Shown: in pieces, positions 44,983 through 53,566 of the stretch
Layout: every line of letters begins with the position of its first letter
How positions within the stretch are numbered: the stretch's first letter is position 1
Source: Flavobacterium ichthyis
GTDB lineage: Bacteria; Bacteroidota; Bacteroidia; Flavobacteriales; Flavobacteriaceae
Direction: 5' to 3'
NCBI RefSeq assembly: GCF_009915155.1
Contig: NZ_JAABLM010000007.1
Span: 62,001-126,000, forward strand
DNA: 64,000 nt
Notes under the pieces: generated by a model
Told to the model about the DNA's origin: nothing
What the model saw: only the letters and a program-made list of their open reading frames with translations
The model's database searches: none
Program-made: the position numbers and the translations under genes

Positions 44983-46326
44983 ATGGAAATCTTTATCAAG
45001 CTCTCGCAGTTTTTGCTGAGTTTATCGCTGCTAATCGTTTTACACGAATTGGGGCATTTTATCCCTGCGAAATTATTTAAAACCAAAGTAGAGAAGTTTT
45101 ATCTTTTTTTTGATGTAAAATTTTCTCTTTTCAAGAAAAAAATAGGTGAAACAGTATATGGAATTGGATGGCTTCCGCTAGGAGGTTACGTAAAAATTGC
45201 CGGAATGATTGACGAAAGTATGGACAAAGAACAAATGGCTTTGCCACCGCAACCGTGGGAATTCCGTTCGAAACCAGCTTGGCAACGTTTGATTATTATG
45301 TTAGGTGGCGTGACGGTCAATTTTATTTTGGCCTTCATTATTTACATTGGAATTGCGTTTTATTATGGTGATACTTATGTGGCAAACAGCGAATTGAAAA
45401 ACGGAATTTGGGTAACAAGTCCGGTTTTGGAAAAAGCAGGTTTGCAAACTGGTGATAAAATTGTTTCGATTAACGGTGTTGAAAGAGAACGTTTCAGCGA
45501 TTATGCCGGAGATATTTTTATGGCAGAGGAAATTGTAGTTAACCGAAATGGCCAAAACCAAACCATTAAACTTCCGGTAGATTTAGTAAATCAAATTAGT
45601 AATTCCGGAACACGAAGCTTAATTGAAATGCGTATTCCGTTTATTGTAAGCCAAATTAGCGAAGGTTCTGCAAACGAAGCAACCCTGAAACCAAAAGACA
45701 TCATTACGGAAATTAATGGCGAACCAGTAGCTTTTGCCGATCAAATGATTGCGAAATTAGAAACATACAAAGGCAAAACCGTTCCGATAACTTTACAACG
45801 TGATAACCAAGAAATTCAATCTACTATAAAAATTTCTGACAGCGCTAAATTAGGAATTGCTTACGCCACACGTTTGATTCCTGACAATTTGCAACAACTT
45901 GATTTGTATAAAATCAGCAAACATGAATATGGTTTTTTTGAATCGATTCCGGTTGGAATCACGATGGGAAAAGATAAATTGGTGGGTTACGGACAACAGT
46001 TAAAAACGATTTTTAATCCAAAAACCGGAGCTTACAAAGAAGTTGGTGGATTCTTCGCTATTTTTAATATTTTCCCGGAACAATGGAGTTGGTTTGCTTT
46101 TTGGCAAATTACCGCATTGCTTTCCATCATGCTTGGTGTGATGAATTTATTGCCAATTCCGGCATTAGATGGTGGTCACGTCATGTTTTTATTGTACGAA
46201 ATGATTTCCGGTAGAAAACCGAGTGAAAAATTCATGGAACGCGCGCAAATCGTTGGTTTCTTTATACTTATCGCATTGGTTTTATTTGCCAACGGAAACG
46301 ATATTTACAAAGCGATTGTGAAATAG
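44983..46326 (+). CDS. rseP: Site-2 zinc metalloprotease RseP (M50)
   Basis: The 447-aa membrane protease cuts membrane-embedded regulators, in E. coli the anti-sigma factor RseA. Catalytic HELGH is at residues 21-25 in the first membrane segment, and the LDG motif is in LLPIPALDGGHVMFLLYE near the C-terminus. Two PDZ domains lie between (VLEKAGLQTGDKIVSINGVE and TLKPKDIITEINGEP). Length fits the RseP family. It is followed by tRNA-Asn. Confidence 0.94.
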   Translation: MEIFIKLSQFLLSLSLLIVLHELGHFIPAKLFKTKVEKFYLFFDVKFSLFKKKIGETVYGIGWLPLGGYVKIAGMIDESMDKEQMALPPQPWEFRSKPAWQRLIIMLGGVTVNFILAFIIYIGIAFYYGDTYVANSELKNGIWVTSPVLEKAGLQTGDKIVSINGVERERFSDYAGDIFMAEEIVVNRNGQNQTIKLPVDLVNQISNSGTRSLIEMRIPFIVSQISEGSANEATLKPKDIITEINGEPVAFADQMIAKLETYKGKTVPITLQRDNQEIQSTIKISDSAKLGIAYATRLIPDNLQQLDLYKISKHEYGFFESIPVGITMGKDKLVGYGQQLKTIFNPKTGAYKEVGGFFAIFNIFPEQWSWFAFWQITALLSIMLGVMNLLPIPALDGGHVMFLLYEMISGRKPSEKFMERAQIVGFFILIALVLFANGNDIYKAIVK

Positions 46327-46357
46327 AAAAAAAATTGAAAATTTTCTGTAAATAAAT

Positions 46358-46387
46358 TTGCAGAAATCAATTTTCGCCTTATATTTG
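46358..46387 (+). promoter_or_regulatory. Promoter of tRNA-Asn
   Basis: TTG (46358-46360) and TATATTTG (46380-46387) are 19 bp apart, close to ideal. The tRNA begins 25 bp after the -7 box. Confidence 0.85.
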
Positions 46388-46412
46388 CACCGCTTTACAA
46401 GGCAATACGCCT

Positions 46413-46486
46413 TCCTCCTTAGCTCAGTTGGTTAGAGCATCTGACTGTTAATCAGAGGGTCCTTGGTTCGAGCCCAAGAGGGGGAG
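46413..46486 (+). tRNA. tRNA-Asn (GTT)
   Basis: The 74-nt cloverleaf pairs fully: acceptor TCCTCCT with AGGGGGA (one T-G), D stem GCTC/GAGC, anticodon stem TCTGA/TCAGA with loop CTGTTAA giving anticodon GTT, and T stem CTTGG/CCAAG with loop TTCGAGC. The discriminator is G; CCA is not encoded. A promoter precedes it and a terminator follows. Confidence 0.97.
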
Positions 46487-46495
46487 CAAAAAACG

Positions 46496-46526
46496 AAATC
46501 CTGATCAGAAATGGTCAGGATTTTTT
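46496..46526 (+). terminator. Intrinsic terminator after tRNA-Asn
   Basis: aaatcctgatc and ggtcaggattt pair (one G-U) with a 6-nt loop, followed by T6. It begins 10 bp after the tRNA. Confidence 0.92.
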
Positions 46527-46553
46527 GTTTTTAAATTCTTTTTGAAATTCGCG

Positions 46554-47279
46554 TTAACTAAACCCCACTCCTTGCGTGGTAAAACTTCCCGATAAATCCC
46601 AATTGTTGTCGTTGATGAGTCGTTGGAATAATCCGGTTCGGTAAATGGTGTTTCTAAGCGTTTGGTACGAATGATTTTTCAACCAATCGTGTCGCGAGTT
46701 TACGTATTGCGTGATCCATCTTTTTTCATTTCCGCCTTGCAACGGTGGCATTTCGGGGAAACGTTGGCGTAAAAACATCAAAATGCTTCCGGAATGAATA
46801 AAGCTATCGTAAATGACCAAAAGCGATAACGGCAAGGTAAATTGATGGTGGTTAAAAAACGCCAAAGCTGGTTGGAAATAATACCTTTCGAAAAAAGCAT
46901 CTTGAATGCTTCGCATCTTGTCGTCTTCTCTTGCGGCTTTTCGCAATAACAATTTAAAGTTTTCGTCATCGGCTAAAGTTTTTGGAACTCCATTAGCAAT
47001 CAAACCAATTCTATTGAGATACGGGTTTAATTGTTGCGAATAAATTCCTCGGGCATCCACATACATTTTGATCAACGTTTTTAGATTTCCAAACTCGGTG
47101 GTTTGTGATTTGCCGTAAGTAATTTGTCTGTATCGTTGGGTATTGTGCAAAAAATCTTTGTAAACTACTAATGCATCATACTTTCCGTCTCTTTTTCCGG
47201 TTTCAAAAACATTTAAAACCTGAACAATTTTTGTGGCTTGCGCAACTGTAATCGTGGGGGGTAAATTGTTGAAAATCAT
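46554..47279 (-). CDS. GH46 chitosanase-like (lysozyme-superfamily) protein without signal peptide
   Basis: The 241-aa protein aligns by eye with GH46 chitosanases along its length. FETGKRDGKYDAL carries the likely catalytic Glu26; QITYGKSQTTEFGNLKTLI corresponds to the GRGYTGGI region; FFERYYFQPALAFF, LLVIYDSFIHSG and PPLQGGNEKRWITQYVNSRH match the second half. The second acidic residue is not clearly placed. GH46 shares the lysozyme fold, so the target could be chitosan or peptidoglycan. There is no signal peptide, so export would need a special route or the protein acts as delivered cargo. It is last in a three-gene run with two large unknown proteins. Confidence 0.7.
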   Translation of the reverse strand: MIFNNLPPTITVAQATKIVQVLNVFETGKRDGKYDALVVYKDFLHNTQRYRQITYGKSQTTEFGNLKTLIKMYVDARGIYSQQLNPYLNRIGLIANGVPKTLADDENFKLLLRKAAREDDKMRSIQDAFFERYYFQPALAFFNHHQFTLPLSLLVIYDSFIHSGSILMFLRQRFPEMPPLQGGNEKRWITQYVNSRHDWLKNHSYQTLRNTIYRTGLFQRLINDNNWDLSGSFTTQGVGFS

Positions 47280-47315
47280 GGCGATATTTTTTTAAGATAA
47301 AAATTCTGGTTTTTT

Positions 47316-49439
47316 TTATTCGATATAAATTCGGGCACCAGTTGTATAATTAAAACTAAAGTTTTTGGTTTTAGACAAATTATTATTTTGGTCAAAATAC
47401 AACACTTTGTAATCTACAAATGGCGTGAGCAATGCTTGGTTTTTGGTAATAAAATTAAACAACAACGGCGTTTTAAAATCGGTTTTGTCTTTTTCAAAAG
47501 AGAAAGCACTATCGGTTTCCCGTACCACTAAATCCACCTGAATCTTGGCAAATTTTTTCGTATCTAATTTAATAAATTCTAATACAATCGACCTGTTAAA
47601 ATCTGTACTTGTGGCAACGGCTTGAGTAAATTCTTTGGAAATGTCTTCGATACTTTCGTATTCAAAACAAATATTTTTGGGATTGAGATGCACCACGCTA
47701 CTGGTAAGATTTCTGAGTTCTAGCTGCGATGTTTGCTGACTGTTAAGCGGCGGAAGCGTGGCAAAATACGAAGGATTAAAAAACGGCGTATCTTGGGCAG
47801 AGATTAATAAAACATTCGAAATTTTACACGGCGAATAAGATAAATTAGTTACCAATAATTTGCCGGTTGTGTCGTCATAATCTACTTGTAAAAAATCGCC
47901 AATGGTTTTTTCGATGTTGAGTTCCATATTAGCGGTATCGCGAATTTCTTTGTGGCGAATGGTGATATTGGCAAATTGCGAAATGGAATTGTTAAACGAA
48001 TTGATGAGCAAACTGGCTTCCGACAATTTTTCGGTGGTAAAGTTGAACAAAAAACTTTTGCCATCAACACTTACTTCCGAAGGAGCAATCAGGTGGTTTC
48101 CGGTAATTTCAAAATCGGCTCCAATATCATTTGGAAACAAAAATTGCACTTTGCTAAAATAATCTGTGATTTGATCATCTAACAAACCAAATTGAAACAA
48201 ATCAATCTTTAACTTATTCAATTCCAAAGCCGAAATATTAGGCGAAACCGCATATTGGATGTTTACTTTCGAAATGTCTTGCGATACTCCCGTTCCTTCT
48301 TCAAACGCGTGAAAAATAAGGTTGATGCAGCTCGACATGGTTTCGGCATCGCGTGCCAAATAATATTTTTTGGGAACAATTAAAAAAACATTGGGTTGTA
48401 CTTTTGATTTGTAAACGGTGTATTTGTCAAACTGAAATCCCGGAAAAAAAACTTGTTCAAATTCCGAAAATTTCTCGTTTAAATTAAATGGGTTGTCCGT
48501 GATGGTTTTGTTGAAATTTTTATACAATCCTTCGGATTCTTTTTTGTCCAAAGGATAATTGAGCGGAAAACTGGTTTTGAGAATAAAGGTGCTTTTTACC
48601 AATTCTGTATTGACCGAATCTTTCACGTCAAGCGAATGCAAAATTCGTTTTTTATTGGCCCGCAAAACTGTGGTTTTTTTAGTATCAGTCACGGCCAAAG
48701 GTGTAATTAATTTGGCTTTGCTAATTTCTTTTGGGGCAATAAATCTTTTGTCTAATTTATAAAAATCCTTGTTTAAAACGGCTATGTTGAAAATTTTAGT
48801 GGGCTTGGAATAGGCTTTGAAATTAAAAAAAAGATCAACGCTACATTGGTTTTCTTTAATATTGGTAATTAAATTTTGAAAAGTAATTTTAACCGCTTCG
48901 TCCTTTAATTCAAAAGTAATTTCTTGGGTTGAAGCATTGATGATACCACTAATTTTCAAAATGCCATCTTTAATTTTTAGATTTAAAATCGCTTCTGCTA
49001 ATTCTAGTGGAATATGTTTTTGGGTGGGAATTATTTTTTGGTTGTTCAAAATATATTTTAGCGTCACTTTGCCCAAATAACCTTTGGTTTTTCCGTTGGC
49101 GTCCAAAATTTCTTCGTAATAAAAAAGCAAATTATTGTTGGGCGAAATTTCGATACCTGGAAAAACGTGATAAATTTTTGCATCTTCAAAATCTTTAAAA
49201 AAACTTTTCGGGTTGACACTTGCTTTGTCTTCTATCAGCGGAAAACGTGGCCTAAACAATTCCATTGTGACCACCGTAGGTTTTAAATCGATGGATTGCA
49301 CCACGGGATGTTCGGCAATAACAAAGTTTCCGGGTTTTTTATTTTCGTTAGAAAAAATAACACTGGGTTTTGCCGGCTCGAGATTAAATCGGTTGAGCGG
49401 CACTAATTTATTTCCGTTAAGTTTGAAGGTATTTGGCAT
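47316..49439 (-). CDS. Large protein of unknown family (707 aa)
   Basis: I do not recognise this protein. It has no signal peptide (MPNTFKLNGNKLVPLNRFNL), no membrane segment and no low-complexity region. Composition and alternating hydrophobic patterns suggest a beta-rich, multidomain structure. It is 36 bp upstream of the GH46-like gene on the same strand and is separated from the 673-aa gene by a strong terminator hairpin (49461-49501). The absence of export signals together with the adjacent cell-wall hydrolase is compatible with an intracellularly assembled particle or delivered effector, but this is inference. Confidence 0.75.
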   Translation of the reverse strand: MPNTFKLNGNKLVPLNRFNLEPAKPSVIFSNENKKPGNFVIAEHPVVQSIDLKPTVVTMELFRPRFPLIEDKASVNPKSFFKDFEDAKIYHVFPGIEISPNNNLLFYYEEILDANGKTKGYLGKVTLKYILNNQKIIPTQKHIPLELAEAILNLKIKDGILKISGIINASTQEITFELKDEAVKITFQNLITNIKENQCSVDLFFNFKAYSKPTKIFNIAVLNKDFYKLDKRFIAPKEISKAKLITPLAVTDTKKTTVLRANKKRILHSLDVKDSVNTELVKSTFILKTSFPLNYPLDKKESEGLYKNFNKTITDNPFNLNEKFSEFEQVFFPGFQFDKYTVYKSKVQPNVFLIVPKKYYLARDAETMSSCINLIFHAFEEGTGVSQDISKVNIQYAVSPNISALELNKLKIDLFQFGLLDDQITDYFSKVQFLFPNDIGADFEITGNHLIAPSEVSVDGKSFLFNFTTEKLSEASLLINSFNNSISQFANITIRHKEIRDTANMELNIEKTIGDFLQVDYDDTTGKLLVTNLSYSPCKISNVLLISAQDTPFFNPSYFATLPPLNSQQTSQLELRNLTSSVVHLNPKNICFEYESIEDISKEFTQAVATSTDFNRSIVLEFIKLDTKKFAKIQVDLVVRETDSAFSFEKDKTDFKTPLLFNFITKNQALLTPFVDYKVLYFDQNNNLSKTKNFSFNYTTGARIYIE

Positions 49440-49460
49440 GACTTTTAAATTATTTGATTA

Positions 49461-49501
49461 AGAAAAATAAAGGAGGAAATGTGGGGGACATACCTCCTTT
49501 A
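49461..49501 (-). terminator. Terminator or attenuator between the two large unknown genes
   Basis: On the minus strand taaaggagg pairs perfectly with cctccttta (49468-49501), and inside it atgt pairs with acat around ccccc. TTTTTCTT follows. It starts 14 bp after the stop of the 673-aa gene and ends 22 bp before the 707-aa start, so most transcripts of the first gene should stop here. Confidence 0.85.
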
Positions 49502-49514
49502 CAATGAAAAACGT

Positions 49515-51536
49515 TTATTCGATAAACGCTTTTCTGATGGCTTCTACATCCTTATTTTGCGCATCAGTTCCCGAAGGAATGTCGAATAACACACTTCCTT
49601 CTTGATAATCTAGCGGCATATAATCTGTAGAGATGGTAACTTTTTTAGTTTTTGAACCGATTTTTCCTTTGCAGGTGTATTTAATTTTGTACTGGGTTGG
49701 TTTAATTTCATAATCTGCTTCATACCAAGCTCTATAAGGAATGATGTCTTCAAAATTATCTACATCAAATTTGAACTTTTTGGTACTCATTTTGTCGGCT
49801 TTGAAAGTTACTTCCATGGTATCGCAGTCATAAAGTTCCTCGGTTGAAAGTTCATAATTAAGCATATTTTGCACTGGTAAAGGAATGAATACTTTGGTTC
49901 CTGTAAACTCATATTCCATGGTTTTGTCTTTGAGTTTAATACGTTTGTCTTTTTCATACATGGTAATGGTTTTCACCCGTGCTTTACTTCCTTTGATTCT
50001 AGTAGCAAAATCAAAGACAAAAAGGTTTTTGGCATTTTCGTTATCATTCCAAATTGCTGGAAAAACAGCGTCAATTTCAACTCCAGTGCGTGATTTTCTA
50101 CGAACGTATGGATTGCCTTCCGGTGAAATCATTCGGCCAGAACCTTTCCAAATGATATTTCCTTTTGAGTCTGGATAGCCTACTTCTATGGAAACTTGAC
50201 GAACCGGACTGTCGTTTAAAATTTCGTTGTCTTTGTCGAGTTTTATTAACGAACCGTCTAATGCGGCAATGACTTGTAATTTTGTAAAATCTTCGTCAAG
50301 CGGCACTTCGGTTACATAACGTTCTACGTCTTTTTTGGCAGCATCTCCGGTTTTGGTGGTCAAAGGTTCAAGTGTATTGGAAATTTTTGTTCCCAAAACT
50401 TCAATTCCGGAAATTTCAATTTTATCAGCCATATCCAATTGACGGATTTGTGTTCCTGATTTTAGGCTTACTCCTACAGAAACACCTCCAGAAAATATTC
50501 TAAAAATAGACATTACTGGATTACCTGTTTGGGTATCTTTTGCGGGTGTAAATACTTTGTCTGCCGGGTCAAAAATTTGTTTTTTGAGCATCTCAAATGC
50601 AAACTCTCGTTGCTTGGTCAAGAGTGCTTGGTTCATCTTTTTTTGTTCTTCGCTGGTAAATTGTCCGTCAGTAAAAATTTTAGAAACAATGCTTCCCGAA
50701 GTAGCTAATTTTTCATATTCATGTTCCCAGTTTAAGTCTATAAAAGGATGCTTTACTGATACTTTTGACGAAAAATAACTATGTACTTTTTTGGCATGAA
50801 TGGTCGTTTCAATAACAGTTGAGGGAATGTAAGCTCTGTATTTAATTTGATGATCTACCGTTAAATTATTCCCTCCTTTTTGTAAGGCGTCTTTAACAAT
50901 CGAAGTGTTGTAACGACCCATCAAAACCGAAAAAGCATTTTCACCCAAACCTATGGTTGAACCATCTCCTTCACCTTGAACTTTAAAAGCCCAAGGTGCT
51001 GCAGCTTCCACATCTTTGGCATCATTGTCTTTGACCACACGATGCATTACAATTTTATTTTCGGTAAGTGTTACAGGTCGAACATTAGTATGATTAAAAT
51101 CTTTATCTCGTCCTTTTACCCAAGAAAATAATTTTCCTAAAGCGGTTGTGCTGTTTCCGTATTGACCTTGAAGGGTTGTTTTTAATTGGTCAATCGCTTT
51201 TTTGAGCAATGGTTCGGGAATGTCTAAAGTAGTGGTTAATGATAAAAATCCTCCAGCTTCTTCTTCAAGACCTTCAACCCCAATTACACTTCCTTCCGAA
51301 GCTACTCCAGAAAAAACTTGAAACGAAAATTTGTATCTTCCGTCGGGATGCTTGGCAAGTCGTGGGTGTTTTGGATAATAATAAAATTGCATTGGTAATC
51401 CCGCAGCCCGAAGCTTGTCATTGTTAGGATCTGGAGCAAATAATAAAGTAAAATCTGCACCATTGCTTTCTTTTAAAAGAATTTCTACGGTTCCCGCACC
51501 ATAATGAGGGCAACCCATTGGTTTTACATCTGACAT
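49515..51536 (-). CDS. Large protein of unknown family (673 aa), first gene of the minus-strand cluster
   Basis: I do not recognise this protein. It starts MSDVKPMGCPHYGAGTVEIL and has no signal peptide or membrane helix. The middle (about residues 285-320) is helical and charged; the C-terminal about 270 residues are beta-rich with many Lys/Asp. It has its own terminator directly behind it, so it can be made in excess over the 707-aa and GH46-like proteins, as a structural subunit might be. It is divergent from the kinase/regulator operon across a 258-bp region. The function is unknown; no homologue name can be given from sequence alone. Confidence 0.75.
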   Translation of the reverse strand: MSDVKPMGCPHYGAGTVEILLKESNGADFTLLFAPDPNNDKLRAAGLPMQFYYYPKHPRLAKHPDGRYKFSFQVFSGVASEGSVIGVEGLEEEAGGFLSLTTTLDIPEPLLKKAIDQLKTTLQGQYGNSTTALGKLFSWVKGRDKDFNHTNVRPVTLTENKIVMHRVVKDNDAKDVEAAAPWAFKVQGEGDGSTIGLGENAFSVLMGRYNTSIVKDALQKGGNNLTVDHQIKYRAYIPSTVIETTIHAKKVHSYFSSKVSVKHPFIDLNWEHEYEKLATSGSIVSKIFTDGQFTSEEQKKMNQALLTKQREFAFEMLKKQIFDPADKVFTPAKDTQTGNPVMSIFRIFSGGVSVGVSLKSGTQIRQLDMADKIEISGIEVLGTKISNTLEPLTTKTGDAAKKDVERYVTEVPLDEDFTKLQVIAALDGSLIKLDKDNEILNDSPVRQVSIEVGYPDSKGNIIWKGSGRMISPEGNPYVRRKSRTGVEIDAVFPAIWNDNENAKNLFVFDFATRIKGSKARVKTITMYEKDKRIKLKDKTMEYEFTGTKVFIPLPVQNMLNYELSTEELYDCDTMEVTFKADKMSTKKFKFDVDNFEDIIPYRAWYEADYEIKPTQYKIKYTCKGKIGSKTKKVTISTDYMPLDYQEGSVLFDIPSGTDAQNKDVEAIRKAFIE

Positions 51537-51591
51537 AATTAATAGTTTAAATTTTCTTACTCTTTTTAGGTTTTTCAGAATTACACCTTAT

Positions 51592-51622
51592 ACATCTATT
51601 GTTAATCATTAATTAACGATGT
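51592..51622. promoter_or_regulatory. Interrupted palindrome, operator candidate in the divergent region
   Basis: acatc-tatt-gttaat is mirrored by attaac-gatgt, giving gttaat/attaac and acatc/gatgt arms of one imperfect palindrome. It lies 56 bp upstream of the 673-aa gene start and is a plausible site for the LuxR-type regulator encoded nearby. Confidence 0.4.
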
Positions 51623-51680
51623 AAAACTAATACAGCGCAAAATGTTGATTTATAGTATAATACCTGATTATTTAATGTTT

Positions 51681-51736
51681 TTTTCCCCTACTTAATAAAA
51701 ATAAACACCTATATTAAAAAGGGGATTTTTCCCCTT
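51681..51736. promoter_or_regulatory. C-rich direct repeat and GGGG/CCCC hairpin in the divergent region
   Basis: ttttcccct occurs at 51681-51689 and again at 51727-51735. The second copy is one arm of aagggga-tttt-tcccctt (51719-51736), a perfect 7-bp hairpin. Both lie upstream of the -7 box at 51758 and could be regulator sites; the hairpin could also be a weak terminator. Confidence 0.4.
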
Positions 51737-51757
51737 AATCAAGTATTTAGAGTATGC

Positions 51758-51765
51758 TACATTTG
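51758..51765 (+). promoter_or_regulatory. -7 box of the small-protein/7TM/kinase/regulator operon
   Basis: TACATTTG matches TAnnTTTG and lies 29 bp before the ATG at 51795. No TTG is found at the usual distance, as expected for a promoter that needs an activator. Confidence 0.6.
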
Positions 51766-51794
51766 TGGATATAAACTTTTAAATAACATACAAC

Positions 51795-52145
51795 ATGAAA
51801 GTAATTGACCGAAAATTAGCTCGAGATTTACAAGCCAACTTTAACAGTAAGTTTAATGTACAACCTGATGATTCTAATGCGGTTTGGTTCTCAATCGATG
51901 CAATAGAAAAATTTATTGCAGATGCCAAAGCCAAAGCCATGATGAATGGTCGAACTATTGATGGCTTGCGATTTTATTTTGGTGTTTATCCCAAAGACAA
52001 TAGTGTAGATCAAGAAATTCAAGGTAAAACCACATTATTTATAAGTGCTACTAATCCTTCTGGTTCGGGGTCCAGCCAAGATGATCAAGATACAGATGTG
52101 ATGAATTATGGCGGATTTGGAAAGCCACCTAGAGTTTCATTCTAA
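51795..52145 (+). CDS. Small soluble protein of a Bacteroidota-specific type, function unknown
   Basis: The 116-aa protein has no signal peptide or membrane segment. IEKFIADAKAKAMMNGRTID and GLRFYFGVYPKDNS recall a family of small Bacteroidota proteins I know only as hypothetical (with a helical start, WFSIDAIEKF, then GxRxYFGxYP). The C-terminus is Gly/Ser/Asp rich. It is the first gene of an operon: the next gene starts 3 bp after its stop. A role as adaptor or ligand in the signalling operon is possible but unsupported. Confidence 0.65.
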   Translation: MKVIDRKLARDLQANFNSKFNVQPDDSNAVWFSIDAIEKFIADAKAKAMMNGRTIDGLRFYFGVYPKDNSVDQEIQGKTTLFISATNPSGSGSSQDDQDTDVMNYGGFGKPPRVSF

Positions 52146-52148
52146 GTG

Positions 52149-52802
52149 ATGCATAATATGGAATATTTCTTTTACGCTATTCTTTTACTAATTTTTTCTA
52201 CTACCATTATTGGTTGCATTAATTGGTACAAACTGCCAACATTGAGAGCTAAAAGCATTGTTGGCTTTTTGTGTTACACCTTTGTGAATGAATTGGTTGC
52301 GTTAATTTTTCAAAAATATTCTATTGAAAATAACTTATATTTGTATAATTCTTACATAATATTGAGTTTTAGTTACATCATTTGGCTATTGTCGTCGATT
52401 TTACAATCTTGGAAATCGACGGCATTGGCCAGATTTTTATTAATTGTTTACATATTATTTGTGCTTTTAGAAACATTTTATATAAAACAATCATTTAATG
52501 TGACGCTTAATTATAGTTATGTTGTTGGGACGATTTCGGTATTGATAATGGCAAGTTTCTATATGTTTGAATGTTTTAGCGAAGAGTTGATACTAGTTTT
52601 TAGACAGTCTATTTATTTTTGGTTTATATTAGGTGTGGTTCTTTTCCATATCCCCTTTTTACCTTTTATTATGGCACTCGATATGACTTTGATTGAAAAT
52701 AATGATTTTATCTACAATTTTATTTTGACGTTTTTAAATATTTTAATGTACGGAAGTATCATCTACGGTTTTAAATGCAGTATAAAGAATTACAATTATT
52801 GA
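52149..52802 (+). CDS. Seven-helix membrane protein of a signalling operon
   Basis: About 217 aa starting at 52149 (52158 is also possible; GTG at 52146 less so). Seven hydrophobic segments are seen at about 4-24, 35-57, 65-88, 95-116, 126-148, 152-176 and 187-210. Loops are short and there are no recognisable ligand-binding or enzymatic motifs. It is followed by a histidine kinase that overlaps it by 28 bp and lacks a sensor domain. I infer that this protein is the sensory partner of the kinase. No family can be named. Confidence 0.7.
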   Translation: MHNMEYFFYAILLLIFSTTIIGCINWYKLPTLRAKSIVGFLCYTFVNELVALIFQKYSIENNLYLYNSYIILSFSYIIWLLSSILQSWKSTALARFLLIVYILFVLLETFYIKQSFNVTLNYSYVVGTISVLIMASFYMFECFSEELILVFRQSIYFWFILGVVLFHIPFLPFIMALDMTLIENNDFIYNFILTFLNILMYGSIIYGFKCSIKNYNY

Positions 52803-53566
52803 TTATTTCGGTGAGCATTGTATTTATTACATTGTTAGTACTCACCTTATCCATTCTATATTATTTTTATAAAAAGAAGTCCGAATATTTGGCTCAGAAA
52901 ATGAAATCGGAGCTTCAATTTAAGTCGGAATTAGTGAAAGCGCAAATTGAAATTAAAGACCAAACCTTACTTGAAATCAGTCGCGAACTTCATGATAATA
53001 TTGGTCAGATTATTTCGGTAGCGATAATGCAGGTCAATTTAGGATTAGAGCAATCTAGTGCTGTAACGAAGGAAAATTTGTCAGAGCTTAAAGAAGTTTT
53101 GTCTAAATCACTTAATGAAATAAGGCTTTTGTCTAGAGTAATTAATAAAGAAAACATTTTGAACTCTAATCTTACCGAAACCATATCGGCCGATTTAGAA
53201 CGTATCCAAAATCTAAAAAAAATTAAATGTGATTTTCTTGACAACACGACCGAACCCATTTATAACCCAGAACATGAACTGATTATATACCGAATTTTTC
53301 AGGAATCACTACTTAATATTTTAAAACACTCTCATAGCGAAATTGTGAATGTAGCAGTCACCACAAGAGATGGCGGATTTGAAATGATTATCAATGATAC
53401 TGGTAAAGGTTTTGACATTAATCTCAAAACAAAGGGTTCAGGGCTTAAAAACATGAAACACCGGGCGACATTGATTGGTGCAAAAATTTCATTTAAATCC
53501 GTGGATCAAGTTACCTCCATCCGATTGTTTTATCCAAATAAAAAACAAGATGACCAGCCAAACTAA
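52775..53566 (+). CDS. Sensor histidine kinase (HisKA_3/NarX-DegS type) without sensor domain
   Basis: The 263-aa protein has one N-terminal membrane segment (about 8-31), a coiled linker, the HisKA_3 box EISRELHDNIGQIISVA with His73, and a HATPase_c domain with FQESLLNILKHSHSEIVNVA (N box), INDTGKGFDINL (G1) and GSGLKNMKHRATLIGA (G2). It autophosphorylates His73 and passes phosphate to the response regulator, whose start overlaps by 17 bp. There is no periplasmic or PAS domain, so the 7TM protein encoded upstream is the likely signal input. Confidence 0.92.
   Translation: MQYKELQLLIISVSIVFITLLVLTLSILYYFYKKKSEYLAQKMKSELQFKSELVKAQIEIKDQTLLEISRELHDNIGQIISVAIMQVNLGLEQSSAVTKENLSELKEVLSKSLNEIRLLSRVINKENILNSNLTETISADLERIQNLKKIKCDFLDNTTEPIYNPEHELIIYRIFQESLLNILKHSHSEIVNVAVTTRDGGFEMIINDTGKGFDINLKTKGSGLKNMKHRATLIGAKISFKSVDQVTSIRLFYPNKKQDDQPN

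Noticed and set aside
53475..53549. N-terminal extension of the response regulator
   Set aside because: It lies inside the kinase gene in another frame; the ATG at 53550 gives the normal start of a receiver domain.
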